The notes below the pieces were generated by a model. It was not told the origin of the DNA. It worked only from the letters and a program-made list of their open reading frames with translations, and did no database searches. From DASRDB01 sp035652815 (GTDB lineage: Bacteria > Chloroflexota > Ktedonobacteria > Ktedonobacterales > Ktedonobacteraceae), in NCBI GenBank assembly GCA_035652815.1, contig DASRDB010000009.1, forward strand, positions 1 through 64,000: 64,000 bases of DNA, in the 5' to 3' direction. Positions 26,011 through 34,626 of the stretch are shown here, piece after piece (within the stretch, counting starts at the first letter, position 1; every line of letters begins with the position of its first letter). Position numbers and translations under genes: made by a program.

Positions 26011-28669
26011 AGGAGATACTACAAAGCCAATTCCTTACTTCCCTAGCATTACGGTGTCCTATCAACTCCAAAACCCTCACACTCTTATTTCCAAGCACCT
26101 GGGCATGATCTATATCACCTTGAGCAGCGGCAACCCTCGCTAAACCATATCGAGCTAATGCAAGTAAATCTTGACTTTCACTAGGAGTCATTAATATCAT
26201 CTCCTGAAAAGCCTTTTCCGCACTCTCTATCTTATCTTGGTTTAATTGAAGAATTCCATACTCGTATAGCCCGCTTGAAATGAAATGCGAATTACCTAAT
26301 TTCCTGGATATTTCTAAACCCTCTTGAAAGTACTTTTCTGCTTCAGCATAATGGCCTAGCTTCTGTGTCATTAATCCTAGATTGAGAAGTAATGCACTGA
26401 TTCTTTCAAGTTGCCCAAGTTCTCTGGCTAATACTAATCCATTTTGGAAATATTGCTCTGCTTGCGCAGAATGATCTTGTTCTGCGGCTGCTCCACCTAA
26501 ATTAGTAAGTAAAAGACAAATCCACTCTCTATGTCCAATCTTTTCGGCAACTACTAACCCCTCTTTAAAATACTTTTCCGCATCTGCAAATTTTCCTTGC
26601 TCCCCCTCTGTCACCCCCAAATTAATCAACAAAGTGCATCTTTTCTCATCGTCTCCAATTTCACGGGCAAGTTCTAGAGCTTCTTGCATATATGCTTTTG
26701 ATTGTTCATAATCCCCTCTGCTTGCAAGAATAGATCCCAGTGTTTCGAGCATGTCACATATATACTCTTTATGCTTGTCGGGGTCTGCTCGTGATAGACC
26801 TTCGCGAAGGTATTCTTCTGCCTGGCCGTAGTTGCCCTGTTTCCATGTCACCCAGCCGAGGTCAGCTAAGAGGCCGCTTATGCGTTCATCATCTTTAAGT
26901 TCTCTTGCTATCTCTAATCCTCTTTGCAGGTATTCATTAGCCTGTTTATAGTTGCCTTGCTTCTGAGCGATTTCGCCGAGATACATCAGGACGTGCGCCT
27001 TGAAGCCATCGTCATTTAGTTGTTGGGCGGCGTTATAGGCTTTTTGTAAAAGGTGTTCGGCCTGGGTGTAGAAGCCTCGGGAGCGCAGGTAGGGGGTGTA
27101 GGCGATGACGATGCGGATAAATTCGCGAGATTTTGCGCGTTTTGCTGCCTCCTCAATGGCGCGCTGGATGATGGCGTTTTCTGTTTCCAGGATTTCGTAG
27201 GCTTTTTTATGTCGTTCGACGAAGTTGGCCACATAGACGATCAGGCGCGAGTTGGCCTGCTCTTCCGCGTCCTTCTGCTCAGATAGGTGCAGGCGGGCGT
27301 AGTCATAGATGGTCTGGTGCAGGGTGTAATGATTCTCGGTGCTGATGTCGATCAGGCCAAAATTTCGCAGGTCGTCTAGCTCTTTTGTCGCGCAGTCGGC
27401 AACGGCGAGGGCGGCCTCCTCTGAAAAGGCATCCGGCTTGGGCGGGAAAACTGAGAGGGCATAGAGCGCCTTGCGTGTTACATCGTCCAGCAGTTCATCG
27501 GAAGCTGCGATGACGGTTTTTAGGGAGAGGGGGACACCAGCCGAGAGACTGCTGTGGCGCTCGGTCGAACCCTGCGCTTCGCTGATATAGAGCCGCTGTT
27601 CGGCATCACTTAGCTGGGCAAGGGCGGCGTCAATATGGCGGGCTACTCCTGTGCTGGCTTGCAGGCGCAGGTAGTTGCCCACCAGCGTTAAAGCCAGCGG
27701 CAGGCCACCTACGGCGTGAATCAGAGCCTCGGTCTTTTGCAGGTCACGCTCGATCACCTTTGGAGCCAGCATGCGTAAAAGCTGCATACTATCGTTGTCT
27801 TGCAGTTCGCGAATGACCAGCGCCTCGTCAGGCACAAACTGGTTGGCGATGCTCTGGAAGCGCGTCGTCAGCAGGTAAGCGCAATTCGGGCCTCCTACTC
27901 GGAACTCCAGAGCCTCCTGAATATCCCAGGCGTCATCAATCACCACCAGCATCCGGCTCGCGCCAATCGCCAGCTTCAAAGCTCTCCCCCAGGCTTCGAT
28001 GTTGTTCGGGTCGCCAATTTCGGACGAGGATATGTTAAAAAGCGATCCCCAACGGCTGAAAATGCCCGGAATATCAGGTTCGGGTCCCAGGCCAGCCCAG
28101 AGGATGCCTCCGGAAAAATAGGTCTGTATCTCTGCATTATGCGCGATAGCAGTGGCAAGAGTAGTTTTGCCGACGCCAGGCAGTCCGTTAAGAGCAGTTA
28201 ACGCGGCATTCTCACCAGAGCAGAGACGGAGTTTGAGTTCCTTCAATTCATCCTCTCGTCCCACAAAACGGGTAAAGTGATGATGTGGAATGAAAGGGTC
28301 GAAGATGCGGGCGGAAAATGAGCGAGGAGAACTTGTAGCGGGCGCAGAATTAGACACAGTAGAAGGCTCGAAAGTTATAGGAGCGGGCGGCGGACTCGAA
28401 TCGCTCGCCGGTACTCTGGCTGTGCGCATTGGCCCCAGATCAAGCTCCTCTTCCTTTTTACCAAAAAGCTCACAGAGCTTGCGCCGGAAGTAGGGACCAG
28501 GGCGAGTGATTCCGCGCTCCCAACGACTGATGTTGACATGGGTAGTGCCAATCTGGTCGGCAACATACTGTTGTGACCAGTGCCGTTTGTTACGAGCCTC
28601 GGTCAAGCGTATGCGCGGTTGAGGATTGCTTTCAGGTGTATCCATTTTTATCTTTCTTTTTTGATACAT
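26009..28669 (-). CDS. HTH(XRE)-NB-ARC-TPR transcription regulator
   Basis: An 886-residue STAND regulator. Residues 20-77 are a Cro/C1-type helix-turn-helix (LTEARNKRHWSQQYVADQIGTTHVNISRWERG). After a Pro/Ser linker comes an NB-ARC NTPase (about 133-400) with FVGREDE, Walker A GLPGVGKTT (162-170), Walker B MLVVIDDAWD and LTTRF. A winged-helix region is followed by about nine TPR units (560-860; EYLQRGLEIARELKDD type). TPRs in such proteins bind ligands or peptides and release NTPase-driven assembly. The TPR half of the gene is visibly more AT-rich than the first half. ATG 28669 or ATG 28645 may be the start; neither has a strong site. Confidence 0.9.
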   Translation of the reverse strand: MYQKRKIKMDTPESNPQPRIRLTEARNKRHWSQQYVADQIGTTHVNISRWERGITRPGPYFRRKLCELFGKKEEELDLGPMRTARVPASDSSPPPAPITFEPSTVSNSAPATSSPRSFSARIFDPFIPHHHFTRFVGREDELKELKLRLCSGENAALTALNGLPGVGKTTLATAIAHNAEIQTYFSGGILWAGLGPEPDIPGIFSRWGSLFNISSSEIGDPNNIEAWGRALKLAIGASRMLVVIDDAWDIQEALEFRVGGPNCAYLLTTRFQSIANQFVPDEALVIRELQDNDSMQLLRMLAPKVIERDLQKTEALIHAVGGLPLALTLVGNYLRLQASTGVARHIDAALAQLSDAEQRLYISEAQGSTERHSSLSAGVPLSLKTVIAASDELLDDVTRKALYALSVFPPKPDAFSEEAALAVADCATKELDDLRNFGLIDISTENHYTLHQTIYDYARLHLSEQKDAEEQANSRLIVYVANFVERHKKAYEILETENAIIQRAIEEAAKRAKSREFIRIVIAYTPYLRSRGFYTQAEHLLQKAYNAAQQLNDDGFKAHVLMYLGEIAQKQGNYKQANEYLQRGLEIARELKDDERISGLLADLGWVTWKQGNYGQAEEYLREGLSRADPDKHKEYICDMLETLGSILASRGDYEQSKAYMQEALELAREIGDDEKRCTLLINLGVTEGEQGKFADAEKYFKEGLVVAEKIGHREWICLLLTNLGGAAAEQDHSAQAEQYFQNGLVLARELGQLERISALLLNLGLMTQKLGHYAEAEKYFQEGLEISRKLGNSHFISSGLYEYGILQLNQDKIESAEKAFQEMILMTPSESQDLLALARYGLARVAAAQGDIDHAQVLGNKSVRVLELIGHRNAREVRNWLCSIS

Positions 28670-28818
28670 CTGAAAAATGATAAATCTGTTAAAACTAATG
28701 ATAACATATGTACTTCCTTTTTCATAGGGTAATACCTCATAATTTACTTAACAACTGCTGTTTAATTTATATAGGAGTAAGCGTTACACCGACCCGCTTC
28801 TAGTGAAGGAGAGCCGGG

Positions 28819-29352
28819 ATGCAGACAGCCAGTAAGCCTGAGAGGAAGCAGGCAGCGTCCTCTACAAAAAAAACGCGAGAGCCAGAGAAAATCGCCTATT
28901 TCTCTTTCGCGGGCGCACTGCCAGAGGGACACACGCTGGTCTTGAACCTTGCGCTCGGCACGCTCTCTGAACTGGCAATCTGTGAGAGCGGTCCTCGCTT
29001 GCTCACGCAGCAGCAGTTTACAACGAGCGAATTGAGCCTGCTCGTACCACTACTCGAGTCATATCCCTACTTCTGTCCCTACGAATTGATGTTTGCGCGC
29101 TTCTACAACGGTGAGGTGACTGAAGAAATTCTCGAACAGTGCCGCAGGCGCTTGCAGGTGGCGCTTGCAGGAGACAATTGGGACGTGGTAATGCGCCCGA
29201 TTCGCAACGTTCTTTCGCGCATTCGTTTCAAACTGCGCCCGTTCGGCATCGATATCTCCTCGCTGCTCGAAACAGGCTACCTGCTGAAAATTACCCCCAG
29301 AGCCAGCGCCTGCACATGCGAAAAACCGGCGATTAAAGCGCGCATCTCATAG
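28819..29352 (+). CDS. Winged-helix (OmpR/PhoB-like) DNA-binding protein, copy 1
   Basis: A 177-residue protein whose C-terminal half resembles the OmpR effector domain: FTTSELSLLVPLLESYPYFCPYELM (recognition region entry), RRLQVAL, then RNVLSRIRFKLRPFGIDISSLLETGYLLK (about 130-160), matching the I-xx-LR-x-KL ... GYxL pattern. There is no receiver domain. It is about 45% identical by eye to the protein at 30367. GGAGAG precedes the ATG. It is divergent from the HTH-NB-ARC-TPR gene, so it may regulate or be regulated by it. The basic N-terminal 25 residues look disordered. Confidence 0.7.
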   Translation: MQTASKPERKQAASSTKKTREPEKIAYFSFAGALPEGHTLVLNLALGTLSELAICESGPRLLTQQQFTTSELSLLVPLLESYPYFCPYELMFARFYNGEVTEEILEQCRRRLQVALAGDNWDVVMRPIRNVLSRIRFKLRPFGIDISSLLETGYLLKITPRASACTCEKPAIKARIS

Positions 29353-29698
29353 GTGGCTATTTCTTTCACGCGAGGCACAATTCAGCAATTCATCTTCCAT
29401 TTGTTGCTACACCAGCATTTCTGCTTCGCGTAAAGCGATCGCCTGTTTCGTCTCAGGCCATCAATTACTACATCCATTACGCAGTCGCAGAAGACAAGCT
29501 GTCCTCGATACTGCGACACCACTTCTAACAACTGTATCCACAGGTGAGATGATCTGAGAGTAGCTCCCCCAACTCACTATTCTCTAGTATCCTGCACATA
29601 ATAAATATCCACAAAACATTCCGCCTTTTTAAGAAACTGCTATGCAAAACGTCTTAAGAGAGAGGATAACATTTGTCAGGTCATTTACGTCATTTGAC
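29353..29698. other. Intergenic spacer without recognisable gene
   Basis: AT-rich sequence between the wHTH gene and the next promoter. An imperfect inverted repeat ATTTGTCA ... TGACAAAT brackets the -35 region that follows. No gene is supported. Confidence 0.4.
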
Positions 29699-29727
29699 TT
29701 GACAAATTAATGACAAATAGGTACAGT
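29699..29727 (+). promoter_or_regulatory. Promoter of the 65-residue gene, copy 2
   Basis: TTGACA (29699-29704), 17-base spacer, TACAGT (29722-29727). The -35 sits within repeats of TGACAAAT and ATTTGTCA, a possible operator. ATG 29796 follows about 68 bases downstream. Confidence 0.6.
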
Positions 29728-29795
29728 ATTCGAGGGAGTTTTTATATCAAATTCATTTATTCAGCTTTTATAAAGTTGCGAGGGGATTAATACAT

Positions 29796-29993
29796 ATGCG
29801 AAACCATTGCGCATCCTCTAAGCCTCTTCGTAAGGACAAAATTCATCCCTGTCTGTTCTACCCGGAGCATGAGCCAGCAATCCTTCTCGCCAACATAAAC
29901 GAGACGCGGCCATACCTGGATGAAGAGGGGAATCGCCAGTACTACTGCAAGGAGTGCAGGAAGACGTTTCCGGTGCCAGTGTCTCCAAATTAG
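29796..29993 (+). CDS. 65-residue Cys-containing protein, paralogue of 24716
   Basis: A 65-residue protein with HPCLFYPEHEPAILLANI, DEEGNRQYYC and CKECRKTFPV. The CKEC plus the earlier Cys could make a zinc knuckle resembling a C2H2-like or rubredoxin-like half site. It shares length and a 45-residue pattern with the protein at 24716-24913. GAGGGGA lies upstream of ATG at slightly long spacing, and a consensus-like promoter precedes it. It sits between the two winged-helix paralogues on the same strand. Function unknown. Confidence 0.65.
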   Translation: MRNHCASSKPLRKDKIHPCLFYPEHEPAILLANINETRPYLDEEGNRQYYCKECRKTFPVPVSPN

Positions 29994-30366
29994 GAAGGCC
30001 CCCTGTCCCTACAACAGCACACAAAGGCCACCTTCGCAAAGCCTGTATTTGCGCTTCTTGAGTCATTCCGCCTATTTTATTACGAATCCCCTGTCCTTTC
30101 CTCTTGTAATTTTTCTAATTTATATGTTATGCTGTCTACTATAGACATATCTTTTTTCTAAGATGTGTCTCCTAAAACCAGATTCTCCGGGGAGCTGGAA
30201 GAGCAACAATGGCATTTGTTGTTCTTTAGTAAAGTAAACGGAGGTCTCATACTATTTCGTACTTCAAACAAGTTCATAAGGAGGAGGAGGCTTATCGCTT
30301 AAACAAGTCTGTTGTTGAGTGAGTTTTCATAGGCCACCCATTTTAAGCAAACGCAGGAGTTGCGCT
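29994..30366. other. Leader region of wHTH copy 2
   Basis: AT-rich. A small stem TGTCTA / TAGACA followed by TCTTTTTTCT lies near 30133-30160, and a second stem AAGAGCAACAA (30199-30209) / TTGTTGTTCTT (30216-30226) with one mismatch follows. These could be terminators or attenuators before the gene at 30367. A remnant of a repeat end (CCCTGTCCCTACA) is at about 30002. No gene seen. Confidence 0.4.
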
Positions 30367-30867
30367 ATGCAGAGAGTGACCTTTAGCAAGGTAATTTCCT
30401 CCATCTATTCAGCGACGTCTGACGAAGAAATTGTACACTTCGTGCTTGAAGACCTGCTTGCCGCTGGTCAAACCCTGGCCCTGAACGTTCCCCTGGGTAC
30501 CCTTTCCCTGATCGAGTTTCATCCCGACATGTCCTATCCGCGCCTGGCAGGCGAGCAGCAATTTACTACCAGCGAGATGAACCTGGTGTTGCCGCTCTTA
30601 CATTCGTATCCGCATTACTGCCCTTACGAGGTGTTGCTTGCCAGTTTCAACTACAGCAAATTGTCGGAAGCCTTGATTGAAAAGGCGCGCAAGCACCTGC
30701 ACGCGGCCCTGGAAGAGGGAATCTGGGATCAGGAGATGCGCCCGGTGCGCAACGTGCTATCACGCGCGCGTTTAAAGCTGCGTAACCTGGGCATCGACAT
30801 TGTTTCTATCCTGGAAACTGGCTACGTGCTGATGCGCTTATCTGAACGTAAATTGATGAACGCCTGA
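30367..30867 (+). CDS. Winged-helix (OmpR/PhoB-like) DNA-binding protein, copy 2
   Basis: A 166-residue paralogue of the protein at 28819. Shared blocks include QQFTTSE, PLL-x-SYP-xxCPYE, RPxRNVLSR-x-R-x-KLR and LGIDI-x-S-x-LETGY. The second half therefore carries the same OmpR-like winged helix, with no receiver domain. Start chosen at ATG 30367 with AGGAG seven bases upstream; the longer frame to 30319 lacks a site. The N-terminal region (residues 1-45) differs from copy 1, suggesting different partners. It ends 5 bases from the convergent PucR-type gene. Confidence 0.7.
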   Translation: MQRVTFSKVISSIYSATSDEEIVHFVLEDLLAAGQTLALNVPLGTLSLIEFHPDMSYPRLAGEQQFTTSEMNLVLPLLHSYPHYCPYEVLLASFNYSKLSEALIEKARKHLHAALEEGIWDQEMRPVRNVLSRARLKLRNLGIDIVSILETGYVLMRLSERKLMNA

Positions 30868-30872
30868 TCCTC

Positions 30873-32252
30873 TCACTTCCCACACGAACGCATGCGGTAC
30901 ACCAGGATGGCCGCCTGCAAGGGAAAATGGTTGGTGGACTGGCTAATGTTGACGGTGCTACAAAGAGACTGAATGCGCTCAATGCGCTGCACCAGCGTAT
31001 TGCGATGAACCTTGAGGATCTCAGAGGTCTCCTTGAGGCAGCAACCATGCGCAAGATAGGTTTCTAAGGTATCAAGTAATTCTGCCCGTTTATGATGCTG
31101 GTCATAGTCATCAAGGATGGCGACCTGCTCGAGATACACGTCCGAGAGGTTATTGGCAAGGGCGAAATCATAGACATAGCGAGCCGCGCCTAACTCGCTA
31201 AAGAAGGTGCAGCTTGAACCTTTATGCAGGCACCTGCCGATCTTGACGGCCTCTTTTGCCTCGACAAAACTGGTACGATAATCAGCAATAGCCGAACAGA
31301 CTTTGCCAACGCCGACAGAGAGCGTGATGTCCTGCGCCTGCTCAAGATAGCGCACTGTTTCATCCAGCCAGGACTTCAAGCGTCCCGCAGTCACATCCTT
31401 CTCAAGTGGAAGCATGCAGGTAATAAGATATTCCTGTTCGAATAGCAATACGCCTGGATACGCCTCTCTCAGGCGTTGTTGCACCTGCCTGCTAGCCGCT
31501 CGATAAGCCAGGGCGCGGTCTGACTCGCCAGCATCTTGTACCTGCGCTACCTCTAGCATCAAAATCACATGGGGGCTGGCAAGATTGCAGCCAAGCGCAG
31601 TAGCCCGCTCGTATAGTTCCTGCTCCGAATGATGGTGTTCGGCAAACAACTCATCAAAGAAGGCCTTGATCGTCTTTGCCGAGAGCGAGGACTCAACAAG
31701 CTGGCGATTCTGGATCACGAGCGAGGCATGACCGGTAAGCGTAAATAGAAGGGTCTGCTCTTCCTGAGCAAGATCGCGCGCCTTGCGAAAATAGCAATGC
31801 AGCGTGCCAATGCAGATCGCTTCTGCCATGAGAGGCACAATCAATAAACTGCCATAGCTTATATCTTGCAGCGGGTTGAGTTGTTCTCGCTGGTGTACGT
31901 TTAGTTCGGGGAGCGCTCCAGAAAGTCCGGCGCTCCCTAAACGTTTCCACACAGCCCGTTCTATCGCAATTGGCCCAATGTCGAGGCGATAGGCGCTCAG
32001 GTCGGGCCAGGAAGTCTCAAACGCTAGCTGCTCCCCCTCAGCCAGCAGCACCAGGCAGAGATCGCATTCCAGCAATTCAGAGGCGAGTTGTGCCAGCGAA
32101 CGACAAAGATGAGTAGGAGAATGGGCCGGAGAAAAGGTCGCCAGCATCTTCTGAAGCAAAATATAGGGAGAGCGCGTAGAAATAGCCTCATTAACAGTGG
32201 ATTGAGTTCGCGAGAGTTGATCGAGGGTAATTCCCCTGGAAACGGTTTGCAT
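30873..32252 (-). CDS. PucR/CdaR-type transcription regulator with GAF-like domain
   Basis: A 459-residue regulator. The N-terminal half has a GAF-like sensor (about 50-190; LCLVLLAEGEQLAFETSW, GSLLIVPLMAEAICIGTLHCYF). The middle is a diverged GGDEF-like region typical of CdaR proteins (about 210-350). The C-terminal 60 residues are the PucR helix-turn-helix (TYLAHGCCLKETSEILKVHRNTLVQRIERI). This family controls purine, sugar-acid and polyketide or diguanylate responses in different hosts. The inducer here is unknown. It is divergent from the membrane sensor gene at 32670, with a shared-type inverted repeat between them. Confidence 0.88.
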   Translation of the reverse strand: MQTVSRGITLDQLSRTQSTVNEAISTRSPYILLQKMLATFSPAHSPTHLCRSLAQLASELLECDLCLVLLAEGEQLAFETSWPDLSAYRLDIGPIAIERAVWKRLGSAGLSGALPELNVHQREQLNPLQDISYGSLLIVPLMAEAICIGTLHCYFRKARDLAQEEQTLLFTLTGHASLVIQNRQLVESSLSAKTIKAFFDELFAEHHHSEQELYERATALGCNLASPHVILMLEVAQVQDAGESDRALAYRAASRQVQQRLREAYPGVLLFEQEYLITCMLPLEKDVTAGRLKSWLDETVRYLEQAQDITLSVGVGKVCSAIADYRTSFVEAKEAVKIGRCLHKGSSCTFFSELGAARYVYDFALANNLSDVYLEQVAILDDYDQHHKRAELLDTLETYLAHGCCLKETSEILKVHRNTLVQRIERIQSLCSTVNISQSTNHFPLQAAILVYRMRSCGK

Positions 32253-32669
32253 GAAAAGCCCCCAGAAATGAGCAAAACGAATCTCTCTCTACGCTTAACG
32301 ACTTGTGAAAACGCTTAACTGGTTCGCTCTCTAAAGGAAGAACTTATAGGGCCAGAATCAAATGTAACATATTTTATTGCTGCTGTCCAGGGTTTTACTG
32401 GAATTCACCGACATATATCATGATGTTTCATGAACAGTGTTTTTCGTTTGTCTTTCTTATGAAAGACATAGTATAAGACAGGTATAGGAAAGATTTTCTT
32501 ATACGAGAGAACAGCAAACTTTGCCTGTCCTTCGTCAAAGACAGCCTACTTATTAGAGACGCGAGAAAGGCTCAAATATTAAAAATGAGCGGAGCTTTTT
32601 AGGAGAAGATAGAAAGGCTGACTGTGTACACTGCCTGTCAGGTGCAAGAACCGAGAAAGGGAGGTACAC
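32253..32669. other. 417-bp divergent regulatory region
   Basis: Spacer between the PucR-type and sensor genes, AT-rich in the centre. It contains the inverted repeat at 32471-32504 and no gene. Confidence 0.5.
32471..32504. promoter_or_regulatory. GTATAAGA/TCTTATAC inverted repeat, copy 2
   Basis: GTATAAGA (32471-32478) and TCTTATAC (32497-32504), spaced by 18 bases, with a second GTATAGGAAA inside that also pairs with TTTCTTATAC. It is 166 bases before the sensor gene and 219 bases before the PucR-type gene. Same arms as at 25368. Confidence 0.5.
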
Positions 32670-34313
32670 ATGCAATCGCAAACACGGGCAATGACAGCGG
32701 TGAAGGCGGTGGGTTGGGTAGGGGCAGCCATGATTATCATTGTGGTATTTCACCTGGGGGGAACTATCGCACTGCGCGTGGGACAATTCTCGCCACTGAC
32801 CGGGGCCTTTATCGGCGGTCTGCTTACCCTTTACTGCGCGCTGTCGCCGATAAGCAAGCGTGAAAACGTTGAACGGTGGATTGGCCTGGAGCAGACGAGC
32901 TGGCTGTTGATTGGACTGGGCATCATTCTCTGGGGCCTGGGCGAGTCCTGCTGGCGTTACTACGTGGCGATGGGCGATACGCCTTTCCCGTCGTATGCCG
33001 ATATCGGGTATTCGACTTTCCCCATCCTGATGTTCGCCGGACTGCTGTTGCAGCCAGCGCCAAGCGGCGGCAGTCGTCGCCTCTTGCTGCTCATGGACAG
33101 CCTGATCGCGATGGGATCAATCCTGGCGATTGCCTGGTACCTGCTGCTCGGTTCGCTGGCGCAAGCGCCGGGCGAGGCAAACCTGGCAAAGTTCCTGGGC
33201 CTCTACTATCCCATCGCGGATACCGCGCTGCTCTCGTGCGTCGTCTTCCTGCTGCTGCGCGGCCAGGGACGCATGTACCAGTCAACAGCGCGCCGCACAG
33301 GCCTGCTGATGATCGGCCTGGGACTCTGCTTTTTCGTCTTCTCTGACTTTGTTTTCAACGTGCAGAACAACGCCGGAACCTATGTCGAAGCGACATGGCT
33401 CGACCTGGGCTGGCCACTCGGAATGATGACCATTGGCATCGCTGCCTACCTGCGCCGTTTTCTGCCCGCAACGCCGGAAGACGTGATTGAAAAGCGCATG
33501 CAGCGCGACCAGGAGCTGGTTGTTTTCGGCTTCTCGCGCTTCGTGCCCTACATCTTGCTTTCGCTGCTCTTCCTGGCTCTTTCGCTCAACGTTCTCTCGC
33601 AAGACCAGGGGCAGATCGCCCTTCGCCCGGTGCTGCTATTCGCCACCATCGGCGTCATCGGACTGGTGATCGCGCGCCAACTGCTGACGCTGTGGGAGAA
33701 TGCGCACCTTGCGGCGCGTCAGGCCGAAGCGCTCGATGACCTGGCGCGAGCGAACCAGCGCATCGAGGAGCAGGCAAATCAGATTAATGCGCATAACGTC
33801 GAACTGGAACAGGGTATTCACCACCTCAAAGAAGTGCAGGCGCAACTCGCCAACGGCAACCTGCGCGCCAGGGCAACCCTCACCAGCGGCGCGCTGATGC
33901 CCCTTGCCGCCAGCCTGAACTTGATGGCCGACCGTCTGGCACGCCTGGGACAGGCCAGCGCTTATGCCCAGAAGCTTGCTCGCGGACTCAACGATCTGAG
34001 CCAGGCGCTTGAACGGGCCTCAACTGGCGTGCCACTGACCATTCCGCCCTCGTGCGCCGAACTGGCAGAGGTCAACCGCCTGCTGATCGCCATTCGCAAG
34101 AATAGCAATCACCTGTTCCCAATCTACAATCCCGTCACGCCCAATCCGGCCTATGAGCGGCCCACAACCGAACCATTGGAACACCAGCCGCCCACTCGGA
34201 CGGTGACAGGTTCGCGCCAATTCCCGGCCTCAAGCCATATCCAGCATCGTACCCCTTCGGGTCAACTGCCACATATGCCCATCCGCAATTTCCATAAAAA
34301 CGAAAATTCATAA
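32670..34313 (+). CDS. Multi-helix membrane sensor-like protein with coiled coil and HAMP-like segment
   Basis: A 547-residue protein. Residues 1-345 hold about nine hydrophobic helices. WLLIGLGIILWGLGESCWRYY and PFPSYADIGYSTFPILMFAGLLL resemble the membrane sensor region found in actinobacterial and chloroflexal diguanylate cyclases. Residues 350-410 form a coiled coil (EALDDLARANQRIEEQANQINAH). Residues 408-450 resemble a HAMP linker (LANGNLRARATL...LAASLNLMADRLARL). No GGDEF, kinase or phosphatase domain follows, only a Pro-rich tail. GGGAGG lies seven bases before the ATG. It may signal through partner proteins; the divergent PucR-type regulator is a candidate. Confidence 0.7.
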   Translation: MQSQTRAMTAVKAVGWVGAAMIIIVVFHLGGTIALRVGQFSPLTGAFIGGLLTLYCALSPISKRENVERWIGLEQTSWLLIGLGIILWGLGESCWRYYVAMGDTPFPSYADIGYSTFPILMFAGLLLQPAPSGGSRRLLLLMDSLIAMGSILAIAWYLLLGSLAQAPGEANLAKFLGLYYPIADTALLSCVVFLLLRGQGRMYQSTARRTGLLMIGLGLCFFVFSDFVFNVQNNAGTYVEATWLDLGWPLGMMTIGIAAYLRRFLPATPEDVIEKRMQRDQELVVFGFSRFVPYILLSLLFLALSLNVLSQDQGQIALRPVLLFATIGVIGLVIARQLLTLWENAHLAARQAEALDDLARANQRIEEQANQINAHNVELEQGIHHLKEVQAQLANGNLRARATLTSGALMPLAASLNLMADRLARLGQASAYAQKLARGLNDLSQALERASTGVPLTIPPSCAELAEVNRLLIAIRKNSNHLFPIYNPVTPNPAYERPTTEPLEHQPPTRTVTGSRQFPASSHIQHRTPSGQLPHMPIRNFHKNENS

Positions 34314-34481
34314 CGTAGGGACAAGGGGTTGGGTGGAGGCCGGGCGGGGGCCTCGTGCTTGTCCCTGGGCGGGGTGGCGGGGAAAACGCGGTTCGATTAT
34401 GGCGCGCGTTTTTCCCTCACCCAACCCCCGGGACAGGCACGAGGCCCCCGCTCCACTTCCCCACAGCCCCCTGTCCCTACG
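34314..34481. repeat. Nested GC-rich inverted repeat ending in GTAGGGACA / TGTCCCTAC
   Basis: Left arm starts GTAGGGACAAGGGGTTGGG just after the sensor stop; right arm ends CCCCCTGTCCCTACG. Inner blocks GGGGGCCTCGTGCTTGTCCC and GGGACAGGCACGAGGCCCCC also pair. The ends share GTAGGGAC with family A but the interior is different. Confidence 0.7.
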
Positions 34482-34512
34482 GATCACCATTTCCTAAATT
34501 GGCATTTTATCG

Positions 34513-34596
34513 GTCATCCTGAGCGCAGCGAAGGATCTCAGGCCTGGGCGCACGACCCGCTGGGCCACGCAGATCCTTCGCTGCGCTCAGGATGAC
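34513..34596. repeat. Family B inverted repeat
   Basis: GTCATCCTGAGCGCAGCGAA and its inverse, with about 30 bases between the arms. It lies between the sensor gene and the convergent MFS gene, where it may act as terminator. Confidence 0.85.
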
Positions 34597-34626
34597 AGGC
34601 GAGCGGATCTTGTTCATGGCATATTT

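Noticed and set aside
34329..34595. Short frames in the 34.3-34.6 kb repeats
   Set aside because: They translate nested inverted repeats; both strands give similar Pro/Gly-rich frames.
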